Source: Spirochaetota bacterium
GTDB taxonomy: Bacteria > Spirochaetota > Spirochaetia > Treponematales > Treponemataceae
Reading direction: 5' to 3'
Length of the DNA: 59,217 nt
NCBI GenBank assembly: GCA_016285185.1
Contig: JAEEQG010000128.1
Coordinates: 1-59,217 of the forward strand
Shown here: positions 46,726 through 54,390 of the stretch, one piece after another
Layout of the letters: every line of letters starts with the position of its first letter
Position numbering within the stretch: the first letter of the stretch is position 1
The notes under the pieces: model-generated
What the model was told of the DNA's origin: nothing
Seen by the model: the letters and a program-made list of their open reading frames with translations, nothing else
The model's database searches: none
Translations under genes and position numbers: made by a program

Positions 46726-47427
46726 TTATCTACTCCCTTTGTAAATAACTCTTACCTGTTTATATAAACCATCTCCCTCGCTTTTGGTTTCAACATCACT
46801 GATATCATTTAATGTTGTATGAATGAGTCTTCTTTCAAAAGGATTCATCGGTTCAAGCAGAATGGAGCTTCTTGAAGTTCTTACTTTGTCAGCTGTGTTG
46901 TAGGCAAGGCGTACAAGGGATTCTTCCCGGCGGATGCGGTAGTTTTCGGAATCAAGTATGATTCTTGTTTCTTCGTGTCCAAGGCGGCCTGCATAAACGT
47001 TTGCCAAAAGCTGCAGCGCATCAAGGTTCTTTCCTTTTCTTCCGATGAGGATCGGGGAATGTGATGATACCAGGCGCAAACCGACTTTTTTGTCCTCGCG
47101 GAACATAATGTCTACTTTTACGTCGTAGCCCATTTTGTCGATCATTGTTTTTACAAAGTCTATAAGTTTTGCTTCGAATTCATCTTTTGGAACAGGATCT
47201 GCAAACAGCTTTGTGTTCTTTGGCATTGCACCGTCAAACTCTGAATCGCTGTGGCTGTGGATTGTATCTACAGTGTGAACTCTTATTTTTACAAAGCCTT
47301 TCTTGAAAATACCGTTTTTCTGGGTTTCAAGAATCTCTACATCAAACTGGTCTCTCTCGAGTCCCAGTTCTGCAGCAGCCATTTCGATGGCTTCTTTTTC
47401 TGATTTAGCTTCATATTCATATGTCAT
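46726..47427 (-). CDS. jag: RNA-binding protein Jag/KhpB (Jag-N, KH, R3H)
   Basis: A 233-residue RNA-binding protein paired with yidC in many bacteria, implicated in cell elongation control in Gram-positives. An N-terminal Jag domain (YEAKSEKEAIEMAAAELGL) precedes a KH domain with the ILIGRKGKNLDAL loop near residue 130 and an R3H domain (NPFERRLIHTTLNDISDVET) near residue 195. It follows yidC by 26 bases. Confidence 0.92.
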   Translation of the reverse strand: MTYEYEAKSEKEAIEMAAAELGLERDQFDVEILETQKNGIFKKGFVKIRVHTVDTIHSHSDSEFDGAMPKNTKLFADPVPKDEFEAKLIDFVKTMIDKMGYDVKVDIMFREDKKVGLRLVSSHSPILIGRKGKNLDALQLLANVYAGRLGHEETRIILDSENYRIRREESLVRLAYNTADKVRTSRSSILLEPMNPFERRLIHTTLNDISDVETKSEGDGLYKQVRVIYKGSR

Positions 47428-47453
47428 TTTATCACCTCTCAGTCTGTTGATAG

Positions 47454-49214
47454 TTATTTTTTACCGTTTGTTTTTACAAGTTGCAGTTCAGCTTTCTTTT
47501 CTTTCATAAACTTGTTTATAATCAGCTGCTGAACCAACTGCAAAAAGTTACTCAATGTCCAGTACAAAATCAATCCGGACGGTGCGTTGTAAAGAATAAA
47601 GAAGAAGAATATCGGCATACCGTACATCATGATCTTCATAGAAGCATTATTCTGCTGACCCGGTGTTGTTGCCTGAGTTACCTTACTGAAAACCAACTGT
47701 GAAGCAACATAGATAATCGGCAGGATGTGCAGTTCGTTGCCCATTCCGAAAGGCATATTGAATTTGAAACTATAAATTGTATCGCCTTTTGAAAGGTCCG
47801 AAATCCATCCAGGGATAAACATTGCACCACGGAATTCAAAGTAGTTGTTGAACAGGTTGTACATTGCGATGATTATCGGGAACTGGATCAAAAGCGGCAG
47901 ACAACCGGAAATAGGATTGTAGCCTGTTTCCTGGTACAGTTTTGCCATTTCCTGATTCATTTTTTCGGGCTTGTCTTTGTATTTTGTCTGAATCTCGTTT
48001 ATACGCGGCTGCATTTCCTGCATTTTCAAAGTGCCTACGGAGCTTTTCTTTGTAAGCGGGAAGAATGCAAGTTTGATGAAAATGGTCATCAGGATGATGG
48101 CAACACCCCAGTTTGGAATCAGCTTGTAGAAGATTTCAAGTATCCATTTGAGGATTGTTTCCAACCAGCCGAACATACTGCTTGTTTCCATACTGTCGTT
48201 CAAATGCAGCGATGCCAGATTCCATTTATTATCTGATGCGTTATTATAACGTTTAAGAGTTTTTTCGGTTCGAGGACCAACATATATATAGAAAGAATCC
48301 TGCAGTTTTTGACCGGAAAATGCGTTTCTTGTCAGCATGAGCTGGGCATTTGCATAGTCTGGATTTGAATCGTAACGTGTTGAATAAAATGCGTTCTTAA
48401 AATCCTGTGTTGAAGGAACTACTAATATTATAAAGTATTTGCCTCCAACGCCTGCCCAGGCAAATTCTTTGTCATATAATTTTGTCTGTCCCGGTTGTAG
48501 CATCTGCTTTTTATTTTTATTATTCGTATATGCCATAAAAGAACGATATTCATATCTATTCTGTTTTTGAACAAAATATGGTCCTATTTGAGGTGATGTC
48601 ATAAGCGTATAGCCTGCATTGTTTATATTAAGACCATACATATTCTCTTCACCGTCAATAAGAACATCAAGCTTAAAAACATAATCATCTGGTTCAAATG
48701 TATATCTTTTTACCAAAGTAAAAACACCTTCGGTTCCATCTGAGTTTTTAATTTTCATCTTTTTGTAAAAGCCGATTGTGTTTTCGTCTATTCTTTTTAC
48801 ATTGAATATTTCATCAACAGCCGCATTGTTGTAATCGCCAAGGGCTAAAGAAAATGCTCTGTTTTTGGCCGTAACGTTGTCTGCCATCTGCAGATACTCA
48901 TTGCGGTCTTTGTGTTCCAAAAGCTTGTACGAGATTATATCGCCGCCGCGATTTGTAAAGGTTACTTCTACAAGATTTGTTGTGATTTTGAATGTTTGTT
49001 CTTCTGCGGGTTCTTCTTCATCAAAGCTTATAAGACTGATACTGTCTGCAGCTTTTATTTCTTCCTGCGAAACAGAAGACTGTACTTCAGTCTGTTCTGT
49101 TGTCTGCGTTCCGGCTGCTGGTTCTGCAGGCGGAAAAAACCGTTGCTGAATATAAACACTTCCGATCAATACAATGGCAGACAGCAGAATTGCCAAGACT
49201 GTATTTTTTTCCAT
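47454..49214 (-). CDS. yidC: Membrane protein insertase YidC
   Basis: Inserts membrane proteins with or without Sec. The 586 residues have the Gram-negative form: an N-terminal membrane span, a large periplasmic domain (about 60-350), then five core membrane segments (IPNWGVAIILMTIFIKLAFFP region; GCLPLLIQFPIIIAMYNLF; YNAPSGLILYWTLSNFLQLVQ) and a short basic tail. TAGGAG precedes the ATG. It follows yidD by 28 bases. Confidence 0.95.
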   Translation of the reverse strand: MEKNTVLAILLSAIVLIGSVYIQQRFFPPAEPAAGTQTTEQTEVQSSVSQEEIKAADSISLISFDEEEPAEEQTFKITTNLVEVTFTNRGGDIISYKLLEHKDRNEYLQMADNVTAKNRAFSLALGDYNNAAVDEIFNVKRIDENTIGFYKKMKIKNSDGTEGVFTLVKRYTFEPDDYVFKLDVLIDGEENMYGLNINNAGYTLMTSPQIGPYFVQKQNRYEYRSFMAYTNNKNKKQMLQPGQTKLYDKEFAWAGVGGKYFIILVVPSTQDFKNAFYSTRYDSNPDYANAQLMLTRNAFSGQKLQDSFYIYVGPRTEKTLKRYNNASDNKWNLASLHLNDSMETSSMFGWLETILKWILEIFYKLIPNWGVAIILMTIFIKLAFFPLTKKSSVGTLKMQEMQPRINEIQTKYKDKPEKMNQEMAKLYQETGYNPISGCLPLLIQFPIIIAMYNLFNNYFEFRGAMFIPGWISDLSKGDTIYSFKFNMPFGMGNELHILPIIYVASQLVFSKVTQATTPGQQNNASMKIMMYGMPIFFFFILYNAPSGLILYWTLSNFLQLVQQLIINKFMKEKKAELQLVKTNGKK

Positions 49215-49242
49215 CGATAAAAACTCCTAAAATGAGCAGTTT

Positions 49243-49464
49243 TTAAGGTACAGGATCATAACCGCCCCTGTTGAATGGGTGACATCGTAAAATGCGTTTT
49301 ACTGCCAGATAACTTCCTTTGTATGCGCCGTATTTTTGGATTGCTTCATGTGCATAGTGAGAACATGTAGGATAGAACCTGCAACTGCGAGGAAATAATG
49401 GAGATATTCCGACTTGGTAAGCGCGGATTAAAACACATAAGATACGCGACAATAGTTTCTTCAT
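49243..49464 (-). CDS. yidD: Membrane protein insertion efficiency factor YidD
   Basis: A 73-residue amphipathic protein associated with YidC-dependent insertion. [25 protein letters not shown] and [17 protein letters not shown] match the family almost completely, including the three conserved cysteines. The start ATG overlaps the rnpA stop (ATGA). Confidence 0.95.
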   Translation of the reverse strand: MKKLLSRILCVLIRAYQVGISPLFPRSCRFYPTCSHYAHEAIQKYGAYKGSYLAVKRILRCHPFNRGGYDPVP

Positions 49465-49823
49465 ATTATGAAAATACCGGCTTTCTTAAAAAGATATCTT
49501 ATTTGTTCACACCGCGTGCTGAACGAGTCTTTTCCCGGGTATACCAATAAAATCATGTCATATCCGGTGTTCAGGTGTGATTTTACTTGACGATAGGCTT
49601 CGCGGCTCAGTCGTTTAGAGTGGTTTCGTTGGACTGCTGTACCATAACCGCGTGGAAGAGCAAAACAAATCCTGTTAAAAGGATTCGTACTCTTTTTGAA
49701 AAATAGTTTAGCACCGTCGGTGCTTATTTTTCTTCCTTCCTTAAAAAGACTTTTGATATCTTCCGGCTTTTTCAGATGTTCGTTTTTTCTGAAAAAACCG
49801 GTTTTATGAAAGTCCGTAATCAT
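49461..49823 (-). CDS. rnpA: Ribonuclease P protein component
   Basis: Small basic protein (120 residues) that assists the RNase P RNA in 5' tRNA maturation. The RNR motif region is clear as [15 protein letters not shown]. It starts 9 bases after rpmH, the usual arrangement. Confidence 0.93.
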   Translation of the reverse strand: MITDFHKTGFFRKNEHLKKPEDIKSLFKEGRKISTDGAKLFFKKSTNPFNRICFALPRGYGTAVQRNHSKRLSREAYRQVKSHLNTGYDMILLVYPGKDSFSTRCEQIRYLFKKAGIFII

Positions 49824-49832
49824 TTACCTTAA

Positions 49833-49988
49833 TCAGTAAGGCTTCTTTTCATCAGAAACAGTAAGCTTATAACGACCCTTCTGTCTGCGACGTTTAAGTA
49901 CGAGGCGACCACCTCTTGTCTTCATACGGGCGCGGAATCCGAATTTTCTGTTACGTTTTACTTTACTTGGTTGATATGTCCTTTTCAT
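49833..49988 (-). CDS. rpmH: 50S ribosomal protein L34
   Basis: A 51-residue very basic protein I translated by hand: it starts [18 protein letters not shown] and has [21 protein letters not shown], matching L34 along its length, with a short extra tail (TVSDEKKPY). AAAGGAG lies 8 bases before the ATG. First gene of the rnpA-yidD-yidC-jag cluster. Confidence 0.97.
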   Translation of the reverse strand: MKRTYQPSKVKRNRKFGFRARMKTRGGRLVLKRRRQKGRYKLTVSDEKKPY

Positions 49989-50008
49989 GAACACGTCTCC
50001 TTTATGTT

Positions 50009-50029
50009 AAGATTCCTTTTGAGAATCTT
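50009..50029 (-). promoter_or_regulatory. Hairpin in the rpmH leader
   Basis: Perfect 7-base stem AAGATTC/GAATCTT with loop TCAAAAG, ending 9 bases before the AAAGGAG ribosome site. No T run follows on the coding strand, so it is not a simple terminator; it might stabilise the leader or take part in control. Confidence 0.4.
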
Positions 50030-50053
50030 TTGATTTTCAAATGTTGGAAAATC

Positions 50054-50082
50054 AGTATAAATGGATATTTTTAATTGGTCAA
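50054..50082 (-). promoter_or_regulatory. Promoter of rpmH-rnpA
   Basis: TTGACC at 50077-50082, 17-base spacer, TATACT at 50054-50059: five of six matches in each box. Leader about 60 bases. Confidence 0.8.
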
Positions 50083-50089
50083 CAACTTT

Positions 50090-50527
50090 TTATCTTTCTT
50101 TTATACTATTTTTTATAGATTCAAACAAATTGTTTATTTCATCATCTTCTATAGGCTTGTTTTGTCTCGGATTTTCCGCTTGCTTTTCGATTTTGTCAGG
50201 CAGAATAAAATCCTGTCCATGAAGTCTATAGTGCATAGTTTTTATTTCCAACTCGGGAAATTTCATTCTCAAGCCTTTGAGAATATATTTACTGTTGAGC
50301 TGTAAAAGCTGTGTCCAGCCGGAATGATCCGTTTCAACAAGTAAAATTCCATTTTTAAAATCAATAACTCTGCTATGATCTGCCATTTGAGGTCCGTTTT
50401 CATATATTGAAGAGACAACTTGTTTCCAAACGTTTATAATTTGTACAGGTTTGTTTTTATCATCTATATTTATATTTTCGAAAAGTCTGTTAATCAATTC
50501 TTTTACATTTTTATAATCTCTATTCAT
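50090..50527 (-). CDS. DUF721 protein (DciA-like)
   Basis: A 145-residue protein with an N-terminal DUF721 domain (VQIINVWKQVVSSIYENG and GILLVETDHSGWTQLLQLNSKYILKGL). DUF721 proteins include DciA, the ancestral replicative helicase loader or operator, and the position right after recF near dnaA fits. ATG 50527 is chosen; ATG 50539, 12 bases earlier, is also possible. Both overlap the end of recF. Confidence 0.82.
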   Translation of the reverse strand: MNRDYKNVKELINRLFENINIDDKNKPVQIINVWKQVVSSIYENGPQMADHSRVIDFKNGILLVETDHSGWTQLLQLNSKYILKGLRMKFPELEIKTMHYRLHGQDFILPDKIEKQAENPRQNKPIEDDEINNLFESIKNSIKER

Positions 50528-51593
50528 GCCATGTTCCATTTTCTATAAAATAAACTTTAGTATTCTGTCTTTTATATTTTTCATAAGGTTCACCAGGAAG
50601 ATACGTACAAAAAAGCTGATTGTATTCCGGTAGAAGTGAAGTTACTTTTTGTCTTTTTTGCGGATCAAGTTCAAGCAACACATCATCCATAAGAAAAACA
50701 GGTTTTTTTCCAGTAAAAGCCGAGCAGTAAATAGCCTGCGAAACTCTCAGAAGAATGGACAAAAGACGTTTTTGTCCTGTCGATGCTGTCGGAACAAAGG
50801 GTTTTTCATCTTTTACGAATGTTATCATATCCCTGTGAGGACCGGACATCGTTGTTCCCATAGCTTTGTCTACTTCTTCCTTTTGTTCGAGAATTGAAAG
50901 AATTTCAGGTACATTTTCTGCTTTCCATGATGGATTGTAGAATACCGAAACATTCGTGATTCCTGTGACTTCCTTATACAAGTTACTGAAAAAACGGTTG
51001 AATTGTGATACCACATTCCTGCGTTTGTTTTTTATCTCAAGTCCTGCTTCGGCAAGCTGGCAGTTCAATGTTTCAAGCAGTGTATAATTACGCTCTTTCA
51101 ATAGAATATTGCGGGATTTCAATATCTTTTTATAGTTCCGCATAGTATTAACATAAAGAACATCAATCAATGCTATCGATTGGTCAATAAAAAAACGTTT
51201 TTTTTCGGGTTCACCGGAAGCAAAATCCAAGTCTTCATGGCAGAACAAAATACAAGGAATTACAGATATTAAATCTTTTCTGTCAGAAAGAATTTTTCCG
51301 TTTTTTTCTATGCGTTTTCTGTTGTTTTCAAAATAGATATTGATGTTGTTTATTTTATCACTTTCATCTTTAAAAACAGCTCTAAGACTAAAGCAGTTTT
51401 CACCGTGTCTGACTATTTCGGAATCTGTTCTTGTTCTGAAAGACGAACCGTAAGCAGAGTAATAAATCGATTCAAGAAGATTGCTTTTTCCCTGTCCGTT
51501 TTCGCCGACAAAAAAGACTTCTTTTTCGTACAAATCAATAGGTTTGTTGTCCAGGTTGCGAAAATTAGTACAGGATATGTATTGAAACGGCAC
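50520..51593 (-). CDS. recF: DNA replication and repair protein RecF
   Basis: SMC-like ATPase that acts in gap repair and RecA loading. The 357 residues have Walker A GENGQGKSNLLE near residue 30, the FRNL N-terminal signature and the C-terminal signature and Walker B region STGQKRLLSILL and PVFLMDDVLLELD. The start is GTG at 51593, with AAGG across the dnaN stop codon. Confidence 0.95.
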   Translation of the reverse strand: MPFQYISCTNFRNLDNKPIDLYEKEVFFVGENGQGKSNLLESIYYSAYGSSFRTRTDSEIVRHGENCFSLRAVFKDESDKINNINIYFENNRKRIEKNGKILSDRKDLISVIPCILFCHEDLDFASGEPEKKRFFIDQSIALIDVLYVNTMRNYKKILKSRNILLKERNYTLLETLNCQLAEAGLEIKNKRRNVVSQFNRFFSNLYKEVTGITNVSVFYNPSWKAENVPEILSILEQKEEVDKAMGTTMSGPHRDMITFVKDEKPFVPTASTGQKRLLSILLRVSQAIYCSAFTGKKPVFLMDDVLLELDPQKRQKVTSLLPEYNQLFCTYLPGEPYEKYKRQNTKVYFIENGTWHE

Positions 51594-51599
51594 TCGGCC

Positions 51600-52700
51600 T
51601 TACTCCATCATAGGCATTATGATATGAATAGAATCTGATTTTGGTTCTGTTCTGAGTGTTGCTGCCTTCATTTTTTCTGTAAACTCAAAGCAAATTCTTT
51701 CGCTGTTCATGACCTTCAAAGGTTCTTCAATGTACAAATAGTTGAATGAGATGCTTATAGATTCACCGTCATATTTGCAGGGTATTTCTTCTTTTGCAGT
51801 ACCGATATCGGATTCCTGGGATACAACTGTAAGTTTTCCGGGTTCAATCTCAAAATTGATTTTGCGTGTCTTTTGTTCAGTCAAAAGCGATACACGTTTT
51901 AATGCTTCTACCATATCGCTTTTTTGAATTTCGAATACATTGGCCTGATTTTCGGGTATAACTCTCTGATAATTAGGAAACTGTCCATCAATAAGAACAG
52001 AAGAAAAATTGTAGTTCAAAAAGTTAAAGAAGATGTTTTTATCAGCAACTGCTATTTTAATATTTCCTTCAGAAGAAGCTCTTCTTATGATGATATTAAG
52101 GATTTTCGGCGGTATTATTACACCTTCAAAATCTTCAATATTCTGAGCGATTTCTTTCTTTATTATTGAAAGTCTTCTTCCATCCGTTGCAACCATAACA
52201 AGATTGTTTCCGTCTTTTACAAAATAAACACCGTTCATAAAATAGCGGGCTTGATCATCAGATACTGCAAAAATAGTTTGATTGACCATCTCTTTGAAGT
52301 CTGCAGAAGATATTTCAAAAAAATTATAATTACCAGTTGTTGAGAATTCAGGAAACTTGTCAGAAGCTATGCTTTTGAGTCTAAAATTTACTTTTTTACT
52401 TGTGGGTGTAATTACAATACCACTATCATTCTGAACAAATTCAATTTCACCTGAAGGCAATGAATTCAAAATGTTAAGGAATTTGTCACAGAATACTGTT
52501 GTTGAACCTTCTTCATCTATTTCTACAGGAATTTGAGTTTCAAAATTTATTTTTATATCTGTTGCTCTTATTGTGAGAGCATTTGAACTTGCTGAAAAAT
52601 ATACATTGGAAAGAATTGATACCACATTTTTTGTTGATATTATTTCCTGTGCAATTGATATTTCTTTTATCATTGCGTCTCTGTCAAATCTGAATTTCAT
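51600..52700 (-). CDS. dnaN: DNA polymerase III sliding clamp (beta subunit)
   Basis: Ring-shaped processivity clamp, 366 residues, three topologically similar domains. DGRRLSIIK near residue 178 and the C-terminal PLKVMNSERICFEF and IHIIMPM endings are typical. AAAGGAG precedes the ATG. It lies 207 bases from dnaA across the probable origin. Confidence 0.96.
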   Translation of the reverse strand: MKFRFDRDAMIKEISIAQEIISTKNVVSILSNVYFSASSNALTIRATDIKINFETQIPVEIDEEGSTTVFCDKFLNILNSLPSGEIEFVQNDSGIVITPTSKKVNFRLKSIASDKFPEFSTTGNYNFFEISSADFKEMVNQTIFAVSDDQARYFMNGVYFVKDGNNLVMVATDGRRLSIIKKEIAQNIEDFEGVIIPPKILNIIIRRASSEGNIKIAVADKNIFFNFLNYNFSSVLIDGQFPNYQRVIPENQANVFEIQKSDMVEALKRVSLLTEQKTRKINFEIEPGKLTVVSQESDIGTAKEEIPCKYDGESISISFNYLYIEEPLKVMNSERICFEFTEKMKAATLRTEPKSDSIHIIMPMME

Positions 52701-52907
52701 AATATCTCCTTTTTATTTTTTATATATAAAAAATAATAATAGTAATAAGGTTTGTTGATAACTGTATAACTAATATAAATTAATAAAATAAAATGATATA
52801 TAAATAGGATAATTCAAAAAAGTTTTTGTAAATTTATCCACATTTACACATCACATGAAAAATAATAACATCTTTTCCACAATTTTCATACAAAAAAATA
52901 ACAGTTT
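52701..52907. other. Probable replication origin (oriC)
   Basis: The dnaA-dnaN gap is strongly AT-rich and contains DnaA-box-like sequences: perfect TTATCCACA at 52834-52842 and TTTTCCACA at 52873-52881 on the plus strand, TTATCAACA at 52753-52761 on the minus strand, and a weaker ATTTACACA at 52842-52850. The near-pure AT segment next to dnaN (about 52705-52750, and 52770-52815) is a good candidate unwinding element. Gene direction diverges around this locus. Confidence 0.75.
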
Positions 52908-54302
52908 TTACTGTTTTTTAAAGTCATAAATCTTTCTTTTGAGTGTTTCCATTATTTGTTTAAGAGAAGGATCTGCTTTTATATCTTCTTCTATTTTTTC
53001 TATTGAATGCATAACAGTTGTATGATCTCTACCACCGAATTCGGCACCTATTTCCGTTGTTGAATATTCTGTAAGTTCTTTTGTTATGTACATTGAAAGT
53101 TGTCTTGGAAAAACAATATTCTTTGTACGTTTTTTCCCTTTGAGATCAACAAATGAAATTGAATAGTGTTCTGCAACAACTTTTTGTATAGTTTCTATCG
53201 AAATATTACCTTGTTTTGGCGAGCCAAAGGTATCTTTAAGTTGTTGTTGAGCTATTTCAAGTGTTATTTCTTTTCCTACAAGTTCTGAATAAGCTATGAG
53301 TTTTGTTAAGGATGCTTCAAGATCACGGACGTTTGAAGAAACATTCCTTGCAATTAATTGAAGAACATCTTTTGGGATTCTTACGCTTTTCCCTTCAAGC
53401 TTTTTTTCGAGAATTGCCTGTCTTGTTTCAAAATCTGGTGGAGCAAGGTCAACGTTCAACCCGCGTTCAAATCTCGAACGAAGTCTGTCGGATATATTTT
53501 TTATTTCAGCAAGAGGACGATCGCAGGTAAAAACGAGTTGTTTGTTTGAATTATAAAGAGCATCAAATGTATGGAAAAGCTCTTCTTGTGTACCGTCTTT
53601 GCTTTTAAAAAAGTGAATATCATCTATCAAAAGAATATCTGCTTTTCTATATTTGTTTTTGAATTCAGTCATCTTATTACCGGAGATAGATTGGATAAAC
53701 TCATTTGTAAAGTTTTCAGCTGTAATATATATGATTTTTGATTTTCCGTTGCTTTTGGAAAAAATTTCGTTTCCAATAGCCTGCATAAGATGTGTTTTCC
53801 CAAGTCCTACACCACCATATATCAAAACCGGATTATATGCTTTGCCAGGATTTTTAGATATAGCAAGTGCAGCATTGTAGGCAAAAGAATTGTTATCACC
53901 TTTAACAAATTTGTCAAATGTATATTCTTCCTTTAATAGAGGGTGATGTACTTCTGTAGTTTTATTTACAGAAACAGTTTTTTCAGATTTTTTATCTGAA
54001 ACTGAGGAAGAATCTTTTTTATTGGTTATAGGAGATTTTGAAATTGTAAAATCAATTGTAATATCCTGACCAGAAAGTTCAGATATCTTTGATTGTAATA
54101 ATGCCAAATAGCCACGTGTTTTAAGCTGGTCAGAAAAAAAACCTGACGGTACAGAAGCTGTGATTTTATTTTGAGAGGATGAAATGTAACTTATTGGTTC
54201 AAACCACATAAAGAAATCAGAAGAATCACCGTTTTTTTCAAATTCATCTTTAATTTGCTTAATGGTTTCTTTCCAGAAAACGCTGTAATCAAAAGTTGAC
54301 AT
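52908..54302 (-). CDS. dnaA: Chromosomal replication initiator DnaA
   Basis: Initiator ATPase that binds DnaA boxes and opens the origin. The 464 residues show domain I, a Ser/Lys-rich linker (about 100-135), the AAA+ core with Walker A GGVGLGKTHLMQ near residue 165 and Walker B ILLIDDIHF, and the C-terminal DNA-binding domain with the signature GGRDHTTVMHS. ATG 54302 gives a family-like N-terminus; an upstream TTG would extend it by 12 residues through the promoter. No ribosome site; TATAAT ends 6 bases before the ATG. Confidence 0.96.
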   Translation of the reverse strand: MSTFDYSVFWKETIKQIKDEFEKNGDSSDFFMWFEPISYISSSQNKITASVPSGFFSDQLKTRGYLALLQSKISELSGQDITIDFTISKSPITNKKDSSSVSDKKSEKTVSVNKTTEVHHPLLKEEYTFDKFVKGDNNSFAYNAALAISKNPGKAYNPVLIYGGVGLGKTHLMQAIGNEIFSKSNGKSKIIYITAENFTNEFIQSISGNKMTEFKNKYRKADILLIDDIHFFKSKDGTQEELFHTFDALYNSNKQLVFTCDRPLAEIKNISDRLRSRFERGLNVDLAPPDFETRQAILEKKLEGKSVRIPKDVLQLIARNVSSNVRDLEASLTKLIAYSELVGKEITLEIAQQQLKDTFGSPKQGNISIETIQKVVAEHYSISFVDLKGKKRTKNIVFPRQLSMYITKELTEYSTTEIGAEFGGRDHTTVMHSIEKIEEDIKADPSLKQIMETLKRKIYDFKKQ

Positions 54303-54308
54303 AGGGCT

Positions 54309-54338
54309 ATTATAACTTGTCTTTACTTTTTTTCGCAA
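54309..54338 (-). promoter_or_regulatory. Promoter of dnaA (leaderless)
   Basis: TTGCGA at 54333-54338, 18-base spacer, perfect TATAAT at 54309-54314, then 6 bases and the ATG. It overlaps the divergent gyrB promoter. Confidence 0.65.
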
Positions 54339-54350
54339 TACAGATATACT
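54322..54350 (+). promoter_or_regulatory. Predicted promoter of gyrB
   Basis: TTTACT at 54322-54327, 17-base spacer and TATACT at 54345-54350. The leader is about 34 bases with AGGA 8 bases before the ATG, unlike the leaderless dnaA transcript on the other side. Confidence 0.55.
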
Positions 54351-54390
54351 TTTTTTACCTACTTTTATTAAATAACCCGCAGGAAAATAA

